Source: Myxococcales bacterium
Lineage (GTDB): Bacteria; Myxococcota_A; Bradymonadia; UBA7976; UBA1532
Assembly (NCBI GenBank): GCA_020633435.1
Contig: JACKDP010000007.1
Span: forward strand, 310,001 to 374,000
Direction: 5' to 3'
Length of the DNA: 64,000 nt
Every line of letters starts with the position of its first letter. Position 1 is the first letter of the stretch. The translations under genes were made by a program, and so were the position numbers. The notes beneath the pieces are model-generated. The model saw nothing but the letters and a program-made list of their open reading frames with translations. It had not been told where the DNA came from and did no database searches. This document shows positions 1-8,336 of this stretch, in pieces.

Positions 1-502
1 GGCTGGCCTTCTCCCAGTCGACCCAGTCGAGGATCTGGGGCTCCTGCGTCTGCGGCTCCGTGAGCGCGATGCGCTTGAGCTCCAGGGAGAGCTTCTCGTT
101 GATCCACGCGATGGGCGACATGCGGGCGTCGAGGTCGCCGTCGTCATCGATGGCCGGGTAGGCCGTGTCCCAGAAGCGGTTGACCAGGGAGTCGACGAGC
201 TGCAGGCCCTGGACGCAGCCCTCCAGGCCATAGCGCTTCAGCCAGGCCTCGGCGAGCCACGCCGCGACGCGCAAGTCCTTGGACTTGTTGCGCAAAATGT
301 CGAGGCAGACGCGCTCGACCTCCACCCAGTCGGCCTTCTTGACGTCGGTGACCCAGACCCCCTGGGAGAGGTGCGGATCCTCGTGGCGCCGGGCCTCCTT
401 GATGCGGTCGTACACGGCGCTGCGGCGCAGCGACTCGCCCGCAGGGAGCAGATCGGAGATGGGGCGGGTGAGGGCCGCCATGTCGACCGACAGCCGGCTC
501 AT
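1..502 (-). CDS. tssA: Type VI secretion protein TssA, N-terminal part (cut by window edge)
   Basis: Reading from the ATG at 502-500 gives 167 residues before the window ends. The segment is an ImpA_N-type domain: after MSRLSVDMAALTRPISDLLP comes the typical DPHLSQGVWVTDVKKADW stretch, then the W..LV.....FWDTAYP pattern near residues 104-115 that marks TssA. TssA is a cytoplasmic cap protein that coordinates baseplate docking and tail sheath growth in type VI secretion. The start lies 29 bases after the tssM stop with GGAGG-like bases (ccaggaggtctcacg on the coding strand) upstream. The position in the operon supports the call; the C-terminal subtype cannot be told because it is off the window. 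Confidence 0.88.
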   Translation of the reverse strand, partial: MSRLSVDMAALTRPISDLLPAGESLRRSAVYDRIKEARRHEDPHLSQGVWVTDVKKADWVEVERVCLDILRNKSKDLRVAAWLAEAWLKRYGLEGCVQGLQLVDSLVNRFWDTAYPAIDDDGDLDARMSPIAWINEKLSLELKRIALTEPQTQEPQILDWVDWEKAS

Positions 503-530
503 CGTGAGACCTCCTGGTCAGGGCGGCCCA

Positions 531-3500
531 TCAGCGGCCCCCCTTCGAGTCGTTGCCCGCGAAGATCCCATGGCGCTGCAGCAGCTCCTTGGAGACCTCG
601 GGGGCGCGCCGCGGGAAGTCGGGCAGCTTGAAGGCCGACTTCTCGCCCGGCACCTGCAGGCCGATGCGGGTGTAGACCCGCGTCTCGGTCGCGAGCAGGC
701 CGGCCCCGCCGCGGGCGCTCGACGTCTCCGTCTCGAACCGCAGGGTGTGCGGCCGCAGGAACGAGCGCCGGCCGCGGTCGGCGGCGGTGGTGGCGTGGGT
801 GAGCAGGAGCCGCAGCAGGGACCAGCGGCCGGCGTACACGTAGCAGACCTCGCGGCCGTTCACGCGGGCCTGCTCGTTGCGCTGGTTCGGCGCCGGGATG
901 TAGTCGGCGTCGAGGGCCCACCGGAAGCAGACGCCCACCTGGTCGTTGGTGCGCCACTGGGCCGAGCGCTTGTTGGAGTGCAGCTCCACGCGCTGGTCGC
1001 CCAGGCTGGCGTACCAGTCGATGATCTGGTTGCCGCCGAGCTCGTTGTCGCGGTTCACGCGGAAGTCGAACTCGGTGTCGAGCACGAGGTCGGGGTTCTG
1101 GTCCTCCGACTTCAGGATGGGCTCGAAGAGCTTGCGCACCTGCTGGACCTGCTCGAGGAACCGCTGCACCTCGTCGGCGGAGTCGCCGAAGAGGGCGCGG
1201 GCCGAGCCGCTGTCGGGGTTCATCATCGCCGCGAAGGCGCCCGCCGACTGGTCGAACATCTTGTAGAACTGCACGACCTCGCCGGTCTCGGCCTCGGCCA
1301 GGGTGTCGGGGCCCGCGAAGGGGAACCGGCCCATGAGGCGCTCGGCGAAGTAGCGCTGGAGCTGGACGTAGCCGTTGACGGTCTCGCGCTTGAGGATGGC
1401 GTCACAGCGGCGCTGCATCTCGGTGGCGATGACGTACTTGCGGCCCTTGAAGTAGTCCTTGCTGCCGTACTTGTCGATCGTCTCGTCGAGCTGCTTGCGG
1501 CAGTTCTCGAGCTTGATGTTGTTGAGCTTGTCCTCGATGAAGCGCTCCAGATCCTCCAGGGAGTTGCCGGGCACCTTCTTCTCGAAGTCGTCGAGGACCG
1601 CCAGGATGTCCTTCCAGCGGGTCACGTCGCGGTGGCTCACCACCGGCTCGCCGATGTTGGTGATGACCTCGTCCAGGGGCCGCGCGAAGTCGTTGGCCAG
1701 GTTCTGGATGGTCTTGCGCTGCACCTCGAGCCGGGCGTGCAGGTCGTTGGTGTCCCGCGCGCCGAAGGCCACGACGCCCGGGGGCTGGTCGCTGTCGGCC
1801 CAGGAGAAGTCGTCGGCGCGGATCTGGTAGAGCTTCTCGTAGGTCAGCAGCGAGTCCACCTGGGCCAGCAGGCCGAGGGCGTCGTCGCGCAGGGCGTTGA
1901 AGAGTTCCGAGTCCTCGGGCTCGTTGAGGGCCCGGTTGATCTCGTTGAGCGCCGCGATGGTCTTGATGATGCGCTCGTGCTCGGCGCGCAGGTTGCGGAT
2001 GCGCTCCTTGAGCTGCTCCTTGCGCTGCGCCGTCCAGCCGAGGCTGCCGTCGTCGCTGCCCGGCAGCGTGGCGGGGCGCGCGTACTCCATGTGGAGCTGC
2101 AGGCGGGCCTTCAGCTCGCGGGCGGCGGCCTGGTCGAGGGCGTTGTTGACGGCCTGGGGCACGCCCGATCGGGTCGCCTTGGTGTAGGCCTCGTACTTGG
2201 CGTGCCAGTCGAGGACCTCGCGCAGGAGGTCGGGGTTCCAGCTGTCCCGCAGGCCCGCGCGGCGGGCCACGCCGAGCTGGTACTCCGTCTGGTCGGTCGC
2301 GCCGGCCTGGACGTAGGGCTCCGAGAGGAAGCGGCGGACGTTCTGCTTCACCGTGTCCAGCTCGGTGCTCAGGACGACCTTGCCCTCCTGCTGGCCGAGC
2401 AGGCGGAAGCCGCCGGTGCGCGTCTCCGCGCCCCAGACCGACTGGCGCAGCTCGTTGAAGAGCTTCTGGTTCTCCCGCTCGAAGCGCGTGCCGAGGGCCA
2501 CCAGCTCGCCGTCCGTCTCGGACTGGGCGGCGGGGAAGGCCTGGCCGTTGAGCGTCTCGATGAGATCGGCGTACTGGGGTCCCGGCTTGAACTCCTCGGG
2601 GAGCAGCCAGTTGGCCTTGCCGCCGTCCACCTGGGCCTCGACCTCGGTGATGGTGTTGTTGATGGCGGTCAGGCGCTGGGCGTAGGTCTCGCCCGCCTGG
2701 CGCAGCTCGATGGTGTCCATCAGGCCGGCCAGCTTGCGCAGCCCGTCACGCAGCGGGTTCTGGCGGAAGAGGTCGTCCTGGAACCGCTGCGCCATCTGCT
2801 CCTGCTTGATGCGGGCGCGGTTGGCGTAGGGATCGTAGCCGAGCTCGGGCCACTCCCGGATGCGGGCCTGGAGGGCGTTGCGGTAGAGGCCGTCCGTGCT
2901 CTCCAGCGTCTTGGTGATGTCCTTGCCCGTCACGTACAGGTAGAGCTGGGCCAGGTCGCGGGTGTTGTGGTTGTTGTAGCGGCCGAAGTTCAGGTTCAGC
3001 TCGACGACTTCCTTGGAGAAGCGGCCGAGCTCCGACAGGCCCTCGCGCACCCCGCCCACGACCATGCTGGGCCGGCGGGGGGCGGCCTCCTCGAGGCCGT
3101 TGGCGCCCACCGCCACCTCGAGGCCGGGCGGGAGCAGGGCGTCAGCCTTCTGCTCCAGGGCCTCCTTGAGCGGGCGGGCCACGCCGTAGCCGAGCACCAT
3201 GGCGATGGCCTTGTTGGTGTCCTCGGTGAGGTTGTCGAAGAACGACGTCGGCGCGGTGAGCATCTCGAAGCGATCGACCTCGAGCTCGGCGAGGGCCTCC
3301 AGGGCTTCGATGCCCCGGCCATCCCCATGCTCGTCGACGCGCACGCCATAGCGGGCGCGCTCCTGGTAGCGCTCGATGATCTTGAGCAGCCCGCCGAACT
3401 GGTCCACCCGGCGCGACGTCACGGCGCGCTGGTAGATGATGGCGCTCAGGCCGATGAGGGCGACCACCAGCACGGCCAGGCGATACCACCGGACGCGCTT

Positions 3501-4658
3501 GCGCTGCTTGCGGCGGGCCTCGTCGTCCAGGCGGGTGATGCCGGGCTCGCGGAAGATCTTCTCGGTGAAGAGCTGCTGCACGAAGGCGGGACGCGGCGGC
3601 CGCTTGGGCCCCTTGGCCGCCTTCGTCACGGGCATCAGGCCCGGGATGGGGGGCAGCTCGTCCTCTTCCTTCTTCGCCGGGGGCTCGTCGCCCACCAGCG
3701 CCGTCAGGTAGATGCCGCGGAGGGGCAGCGTCTGGCGGTAGCTGGTGGCCTTGAAGATGGGGTCGAGGTAGGCCTTGAGGGCGCCCTTGAGCTGGGCGAT
3801 GTGGCGCGGCAGCAGGTAGAGATCGTCGCGATCCGCCTGCTGCTGCACATGGGGCAGGAGGTCGAGCTGCGTGACGCAGATCGCCTCGTGCACGGAGCCC
3901 ATGGCCTCGTCCACCCACTCGGGCTGGTAGCTCGTCTCGGGGTCGTAGGGCGACGACCACCCGAACATCTGATCCCGCATCGTCTCGGGCATGGCCCGGG
4001 CGAAGACGTCGAAGCCGGGCAAGGCCTCGCAGTGCGTGAGCATGACGTAGGTGGGCATGTGGACGCCCAGCTCGTCCTGGGCCTGGTGGATGCGCTCGGC
4101 CACCACCTCGGCCCGGCGGCCGATGCGGGTGAGGGCGTCGGGGCCGCGATCGAGCAGCGTGCGCACGTCGATGGCCACGATGAGGCCGTCGAGGGGGCGC
4201 CGCTTGCGGTAGGTGCGCAGGCCCTTGAGGTTGGTGGCCCAGGCGCCCTCGGCCTCGCTCTTCTTGCCGCCGAAGCGGGCGAAGAAGCCGGTGCGCTCCT
4301 CCTCGTCGAGCTTCTCGTCCTGGCCGGCGAAGTACACCCCGCCGTAGTCCACGACGACCGCGTTGGAGAAGAACCACCACTTGTTGGCGTGGGGGCCCTC
4401 GACGCCGTAGGTCTGCGGGCTGCCCGGCCGGGGGGACAGGCCCGCGTCCGGCAGCAGGGACTCCTTGCCGCAGTCCGGCTCGCCGACCATGGCGTACCAG
4501 GGGATGCGATAGAGCACGTCCCCCTTGCGGACCATCTTCTCGAGGTCCTTGGCCGCCTTCTTGTACGACGTGCGGATGGCGCTGCTGGAAGCCTTCTGGG
4601 GCTCGCCCTTCTTCTTGCGAGCGTTGCCCTGGGCGCTCTTGCCCTTCGCCGTGGCCAT
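531..4658 (-). CDS. tssM: Type VI secretion inner-membrane protein TssM (IcmF family)
   Basis: 1375 residues, the length expected for TssM, the large inner-membrane component that joins TssL and TssJ. An IcmF-like GTPase-type domain occupies about residues 50-330, a single clear transmembrane helix lies at about 390-410 (WYRLAVLVVALIGLSAIIYQ), and a long periplasmic helical region follows with a beta-rich C-terminus. Two oddities are visible. The pair of N-terminal membrane helices usual in TssM is absent: the first 45 residues are Lys/Ala-rich and soluble. The P-loop reads GEPDCGKES at residues 59-67, so the Ser/Thr after GK is replaced by Glu and nucleotide binding is doubtful. The start overlaps the tssL stop as TGATG, indicating translational coupling. 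Confidence 0.93.
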   Translation of the reverse strand: MATAKGKSAQGNARKKKGEPQKASSSAIRTSYKKAAKDLEKMVRKGDVLYRIPWYAMVGEPDCGKESLLPDAGLSPRPGSPQTYGVEGPHANKWWFFSNAVVVDYGGVYFAGQDEKLDEEERTGFFARFGGKKSEAEGAWATNLKGLRTYRKRRPLDGLIVAIDVRTLLDRGPDALTRIGRRAEVVAERIHQAQDELGVHMPTYVMLTHCEALPGFDVFARAMPETMRDQMFGWSSPYDPETSYQPEWVDEAMGSVHEAICVTQLDLLPHVQQQADRDDLYLLPRHIAQLKGALKAYLDPIFKATSYRQTLPLRGIYLTALVGDEPPAKKEEDELPPIPGLMPVTKAAKGPKRPPRPAFVQQLFTEKIFREPGITRLDDEARRKQRKRVRWYRLAVLVVALIGLSAIIYQRAVTSRRVDQFGGLLKIIERYQERARYGVRVDEHGDGRGIEALEALAELEVDRFEMLTAPTSFFDNLTEDTNKAIAMVLGYGVARPLKEALEQKADALLPPGLEVAVGANGLEEAAPRRPSMVVGGVREGLSELGRFSKEVVELNLNFGRYNNHNTRDLAQLYLYVTGKDITKTLESTDGLYRNALQARIREWPELGYDPYANRARIKQEQMAQRFQDDLFRQNPLRDGLRKLAGLMDTIELRQAGETYAQRLTAINNTITEVEAQVDGGKANWLLPEEFKPGPQYADLIETLNGQAFPAAQSETDGELVALGTRFERENQKLFNELRQSVWGAETRTGGFRLLGQQEGKVVLSTELDTVKQNVRRFLSEPYVQAGATDQTEYQLGVARRAGLRDSWNPDLLREVLDWHAKYEAYTKATRSGVPQAVNNALDQAAARELKARLQLHMEYARPATLPGSDDGSLGWTAQRKEQLKERIRNLRAEHERIIKTIAALNEINRALNEPEDSELFNALRDDALGLLAQVDSLLTYEKLYQIRADDFSWADSDQPPGVVAFGARDTNDLHARLEVQRKTIQNLANDFARPLDEVITNIGEPVVSHRDVTRWKDILAVLDDFEKKVPGNSLEDLERFIEDKLNNIKLENCRKQLDETIDKYGSKDYFKGRKYVIATEMQRRCDAILKRETVNGYVQLQRYFAERLMGRFPFAGPDTLAEAETGEVVQFYKMFDQSAGAFAAMMNPDSGSARALFGDSADEVQRFLEQVQQVRKLFEPILKSEDQNPDLVLDTEFDFRVNRDNELGGNQIIDWYASLGDQRVELHSNKRSAQWRTNDQVGVCFRWALDADYIPAPNQRNEQARVNGREVCYVYAGRWSLLRLLLTHATTAADRGRRSFLRPHTLRFETETSSARGGAGLLATETRVYTRIGLQVPGEKSAFKLPDFPRRAPEVSKELLQRHGIFAGNDSKGGR

Positions 4659-5413
4659 CAGCGCCCCCGCTCCGTCTGCTCGGCGACCTTGCTCGCGTCG
4701 ATCTGGCGCACGATCCGCCGAATCTCGTCGGTCTGGACGTACCAGGCGGCGTGGGCGAGGCCCAGGTAGCCGATGATCACGATGACCAGGAGCTTCAGGT
4801 AGGTGCCGTGGTCCGGCATCTTCTCACTGGGCTCCTTGTTGATGGTGTGTGCGTAAGCATCTGGAAAGAATGGCTTTCCAGGATCCATGCCGCTCGACTG
4901 GCCCAGGCCGACGAAGTACATGAGGCGCTCGCGGTAGGCGACGACCTCGTCCTCCTCATGGCCGCGGAACCGCCCCTTGAAGCCCAGCAGGAGCGCGATG
5001 AGGTAGGCCGTGGCGACCTCTTCCTTGGACTTGTCGCGGGAGGCCAGCAGCTCGTCGATGCGATCGAAGAACGCGGCGCCGGCGCGCTGGGTGCCGAAGA
5101 CCTGCTTCTCGAGCAGGTTGGTCAGCCAGCGGGCGCGCCCGCCCCACTGCAGCTGCATGTGCAGGAACTGGTCGTCGGCCAGGGCCACCATCACGTAGCG
5201 CATGGCCTCGTACAGGTGGTAGCCCACCTCGTCCGGCGTCTCGCCGAGCGAGCGGAGCTGCTCGTCCATGAAGCTGCGCAGCTCGCCCTGGACGCGCTCG
5301 ACCGTGACGTCGTCGCCGTCCCGCTCGATCTCGCCCTTCAGGCGCACGATCAAGCCGTAGAAGTCCCGCAGCTTGGCGAGAAGGGGCGAGCGACTGAGCT
5401 GGGCGGCATTCAT
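4658..5413 (-). CDS. tssL: Type VI secretion inner-membrane protein TssL (DotU family)
   Basis: 251 residues from the ATG at 5413-5411 (MNAAQLSRSPLLAKLRDFYG). The cytoplasmic DotU helical bundle is followed by one C-terminal membrane anchor at about 206-226 (LKLLVIVIIGYLGLAHAAWY), as in TssL. Family signatures include the EAMRYVMVALADDQFL segment and FFDRIDELL, then a conserved LLLGFKGRF. TssL forms the inner-membrane platform with TssM and contacts TssK of the baseplate. It sits between tssK and tssM, 25 bases after the tssK stop and overlapping the tssM start by one base. No peptidoglycan-binding OmpA domain is fused, so anchoring to the wall would need another protein. Confidence 0.93.
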   Translation of the reverse strand: MNAAQLSRSPLLAKLRDFYGLIVRLKGEIERDGDDVTVERVQGELRSFMDEQLRSLGETPDEVGYHLYEAMRYVMVALADDQFLHMQLQWGGRARWLTNLLEKQVFGTQRAGAAFFDRIDELLASRDKSKEEVATAYLIALLLGFKGRFRGHEEDEVVAYRERLMYFVGLGQSSGMDPGKPFFPDAYAHTINKEPSEKMPDHGTYLKLLVIVIIGYLGLAHAAWYVQTDEIRRIVRQIDASKVAEQTERGR

Positions 5414-5438
5414 GGCGCTGATCCCCCGGTCACCTGAA

Positions 5439-6764
5439 TCAATCGTTGTCGTGCTTGACGTAGAGGACGACCCGGGTGGGGCCGGTGTCGTTCGGACCGC
5501 GGACCGGGTTGAAGACGTGCAGGCCCTCACCCGGCTCGATGCGGCGGAGGTTCTCGTCGAGCGTGAAGAGCACCGTGCCCGGCCGCCGACGCAGGCCCTC
5601 CTGCTGGTCATCCCGCTGGCGCCGCGCGCCGATGTCGCGGTTCTTGCTCATGGACTCGACGTGGCTGTCGGTGCCGATGTAGCAGGACTCCGCCCAGGCG
5701 ATGACCTCCTGGGTCGGCTGACCCAGGAAGCCGAGCACCACCTTCTGGCCCACCCACTCCTCGCGGAAGGGGATCTGGAAGTGGTGCCCCGAGCCCTCGA
5801 AGCGGTACTCCGTGAACTTCTCCTGCACCCCCAGATCGAGGGTGTTGAAGAGGCCGCGGCTCACCGACTCGAAGATCTCGCGGATGTTCTCGTGGTCGTA
5901 GCGCGGGAAGCGCGGGACCTCGTCCACCGATCCCACCGCCGCCACATGGGCCGCGAGGGTGCAGAGGGACACATAGAGGAAGTAGGGGTGCACCTCGCCC
6001 GACGAGAGGTTCGTCTCGAAGGCGGGCAGCCCGGCCATCAGGCTGTGGAGCTGCTGCTCGAAGCGGGGGCGGTTGGCGCTGCCCACCGGCGAGCGGATCA
6101 TCTCGAGCAGGTAGTTGGCCTTGCCGCGCACCTTGGAGGCCGCCTGGCCGCACAGCTCGATGAGGGGCTGGCACCAGGCCTCGGTGGCCGCGATCTTGAG
6201 GTGCGGCGCCACGTAGCCGGTGAGGCGGAAGGCGGAGTCGGCGTACTCGATCTCGCCGACGGGCAGGCGGACGAGGCCACCGGTGCCGGCCTCCGTCACC
6301 ACCAGACGGGCCCCGGGCTTCACGCGCGGGATGATCACGGACGCCTGGCCCTCGGGGGCCTCGGGATCCGAGTCGGTGACCGGCGAGCCCTCGCCCACCA
6401 CGAAGCGGGCCATGGCGCCCTGCTTCTCGGCGACGGAGTTCTCGGGGACGCAGAGGTAGATGCGGATGGGGCCCTTCTCGGCGTCGGCCTTGAACGGGGC
6501 CAGATCCACCTGCTCGGGCGGCTCGCCGACGAACAGCCCGTCGGGCATGATCGCCTTGAGGCGCTGCAGGCGGAAGATGCGGTGGTCGAGGAGCGCCTCG
6601 TCTACCTCCAGATCGCAGATGCCCCACATGAAGGGGGCGCCCATCCCGGCATACTGGGCGAGCAGGGCGGCAAACCGGGCGGACTGCTCCTGGAAGTGCT
6701 GGGGCGCCAGGAGCATGCCCTCATGCCAGCGGAGGGCGTCAGGGACAGGGAGGTTTCTGCGCAA
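5439..6764 (-). CDS. tssK: Type VI secretion baseplate protein TssK
   Basis: 441 residues starting MRRNLPVPDALRWHEGMLLA, followed by PQHFQEQ, which is the hallmark N-terminus of TssK (WHEGM.L.PQHFQ). TssK trimers link the baseplate wedge to the TssJLM membrane complex and resemble phage receptor-binding proteins. Length matches the family. It follows tssJ by 31 bases and precedes tssL in the usual J-K-L-M order. Nothing looks truncated; the C-terminal head domain ends FNPVRG......TRVVLYVKHDND. Confidence 0.95.
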   Translation of the reverse strand: MRRNLPVPDALRWHEGMLLAPQHFQEQSARFAALLAQYAGMGAPFMWGICDLEVDEALLDHRIFRLQRLKAIMPDGLFVGEPPEQVDLAPFKADAEKGPIRIYLCVPENSVAEKQGAMARFVVGEGSPVTDSDPEAPEGQASVIIPRVKPGARLVVTEAGTGGLVRLPVGEIEYADSAFRLTGYVAPHLKIAATEAWCQPLIELCGQAASKVRGKANYLLEMIRSPVGSANRPRFEQQLHSLMAGLPAFETNLSSGEVHPYFLYVSLCTLAAHVAAVGSVDEVPRFPRYDHENIREIFESVSRGLFNTLDLGVQEKFTEYRFEGSGHHFQIPFREEWVGQKVVLGFLGQPTQEVIAWAESCYIGTDSHVESMSKNRDIGARRQRDDQQEGLRRRPGTVLFTLDENLRRIEPGEGLHVFNPVRGPNDTGPTRVVLYVKHDND

Positions 6765-6795
6765 CGCGTTCGCTCCGTATCGCCCGCACGGGGCG

Positions 6796-7257
6796 TTATT
6801 CTTCCTCGGCCAGGTCCACCACGGTCAAGTCGTCGACGCCCAGCACCACCAGAATGCGCTTGGCCGGGTTGAACCGCGCCCGGTGGCGCCCCGGCGCGGT
6901 GTAGCCAGCGAAGACCAGGCCGTCCGCCTGGCGGCCGGCCAGCTCGATGGACTGCTCCTTGATGCGCTGACCCGGCAGGATCTCCCGGGTGATGGCGTCG
7001 AAGGACGCCCCCTCCGGGTTGTCCCGCTTGCGCTGCTCGGCCTGCTCGAACCACTCCGAGGCCGAGAGCCGGGACAGCTCGTCGAAGACCGAGTCCTCGT
7101 AGATGACCAGAATCGTTACGGGAATGGGGGAGTCGTCGTTGGCCCCGCGCTCGGACTCGAGCGTGACCCGAAGCTGCGTCGGGCCGGAGCCACACGCAGA
7201 CGCGAGCGTGGCAAGCAGGAGCAGGAGCGGTCGACCGAAGCTGGCGATCCTCGACAC
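6796..7257 (-). CDS. tssJ: Type VI secretion outer-membrane lipoprotein TssJ
   Basis: 153 residues with a lipoprotein signal (MSRIASFGRPLLLLLATLASAC, lipobox Cys 22). The mature part shows the TssJ pattern: a PIPVTILVIYEDSVFDELS strand-helix, then EWFEQ, then an LPGQ turn and a C-terminal strand ending in ARF. TssJ is the outer-membrane anchor of the TssJLM complex. It is the first gene of the operon, so promoter signals for the secretion genes should lie upstream in 7258-7526. A longer paralogue is transcribed divergently at 7527. Identity rests on the pattern, lipobox and operon position, since TssJ proteins vary strongly. Confidence 0.85.
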   Translation of the reverse strand: MSRIASFGRPLLLLLATLASACGSGPTQLRVTLESERGANDDSPIPVTILVIYEDSVFDELSRLSASEWFEQAEQRKRDNPEGASFDAITREILPGQRIKEQSIELAGRQADGLVFAGYTAPGRHRARFNPAKRILVVLGVDDLTVVDLAEEE

Positions 7258-7526
7258 CTGATGGGCCCCTCAGCCACCGCCCCGTCGGCCCCCCTGGCAC
7301 GGTGCGGCAAGCTCGTCATTCAGCGTTCGGGGGTCATTACAAGGGGTCGACCCCACGCTGTCAAAGGGAATCGGAGCCTCCCGGCGGTTGGCAGGAGGCC
7401 CCTTTTCGTTATGCGGCGGGCGAGGGGAGGGGCCCCTCGGCTCTTTTGCGGTTCCCCCACGCGTCGGTTGACCTGCCGCTCGCCCGCGCCGATGATGGGG
7501 GCCGTTCGAGAGAGCTCAGGCGAACG
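7258..7526. promoter_or_regulatory. Divergent upstream region of tssJ and its paralogue, with two perfect 12-bp palindromes
   Basis: This 269-base gap must hold the promoters of both the secretion operon (leftward) and the 7527 gene (rightward). Two perfect palindromes stand out: GGGGTCGACCCC at 7343-7354 and GAGGGGCCCCTC at 7427-7438, the second followed by a short T run at 7444-7447. They could be operator sites, or the second a weak hairpin. No convincing -35/-10 or -24/-12 pair was identified. Confidence 0.4.
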
Positions 7527-8336
7527 ATGCGCGCGACGAATTGCTGCCTTCGACGGGTGGGTTCGCTCCTCCTGGGAGCGTTTTCCCTCCTGGCCGCCGT
7601 GGGGTGTGGGTCCCAGGGTCCCACACGCCTCAAGATGAAGTTCGACGTGACCCGCAAGGCGAACGCGGACAACCCCATTCAGGTCGACGTCCTCGTGGCG
7701 TACGACCCCGAGATGGTGGAGGAGCTCGACCGGCTGACCGCCGGCGAGTGGTTCAGCCAGCGGGAGGCTCGCCTGCGGAGCAACCCCGGCGAGACCAAGT
7801 TCCAGCACTGGCGTTGGGAGTTGACGCCGGGCCTGGAGTTCCCGGACGTGGATCGAGGCCTGAAGGGCGAGCCTTCACAGGGTCTGATCTTCGCGAACTA
7901 CGTCTCCCGAGGGAAGCACAGCGCCCGGTTTGATCCCAGCTACGGGCAGTATGTAGAGTTCGGCTATGACGCGTTCCGGATGGTGCGCGGCAAGCTGGTC
8001 GACCCGGAGTCCCGGGGCTGGCGACCGCCGGTGGGGTGGTCGGGCGTCGGGCTGGGGACCGTGGGCGTTGGGCTGGGCACCTTCTTCGCCGTGCTCACCA
8101 ACGACGCCGCCGTCGGCACCCGCGGTCTGCGTCCCAAGGACGCCGAGAAGCACGCTCGCCTGACGGACGATTACGATACTTACAGGACCGCGTCGATCAT
8201 CAGCTTCGGCGTGGGGGCTGCCTTCCTGGTGGCCGGCGCGGCAATCCTGTTGTGGCCTGAGTCGAACGAGTCGCCGTTCCGTGAGATCCAGTCCGAGGAG
8301 GATCGGGACGTCAACGCCGGGGGGAGTCCATGGTGA
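7527..8336 (+). CDS. TssJ-like lipoprotein with two extra C-terminal membrane helices
   Basis: 269 residues from the ATG at 7527. Signal peptide with lipobox-type LLAAVGC (Cys 27). Residues about 30-140 align with the neighbouring TssJ: both share the order VLV.Y....DEL.RL.A.EWF.Q, then NP, then PG, then GL.FA.Y....H.ARF. Unlike TssJ it continues for about 110 residues with two hydrophobic helices (about 171-191 and 223-244) and an acidic tail. It is divergent from the secretion operon and overlaps the next gene by 7 bases. It may be a second TssJ variant or a membrane-integrated accessory anchor; the role is inferred only from paralogy and position. Confidence 0.7.
   Translation: MRATNCCLRRVGSLLLGAFSLLAAVGCGSQGPTRLKMKFDVTRKANADNPIQVDVLVAYDPEMVEELDRLTAGEWFSQREARLRSNPGETKFQHWRWELTPGLEFPDVDRGLKGEPSQGLIFANYVSRGKHSARFDPSYGQYVEFGYDAFRMVRGKLVDPESRGWRPPVGWSGVGLGTVGVGLGTFFAVLTNDAAVGTRGLRPKDAEKHARLTDDYDTYRTASIISFGVGAAFLVAGAAILLWPESNESPFREIQSEEDRDVNAGGSPW

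Noticed and set aside
279..4769. Long plus-strand open frame of 1496 codons
   Set aside because: It is the antisense of tssM, has no family signal, and arises from the high GC content. The same applies to the other giant frames opposite real genes, such as 8180-16408, 31724-36070, 43630-47100 and 61248-63383.
7290..7320. Possible sigma-54 promoter (TGGCACGGTGCGGCA) near 7298
   Set aside because: The GG and GC elements are 9 bases apart rather than the required 10, so it was not called.
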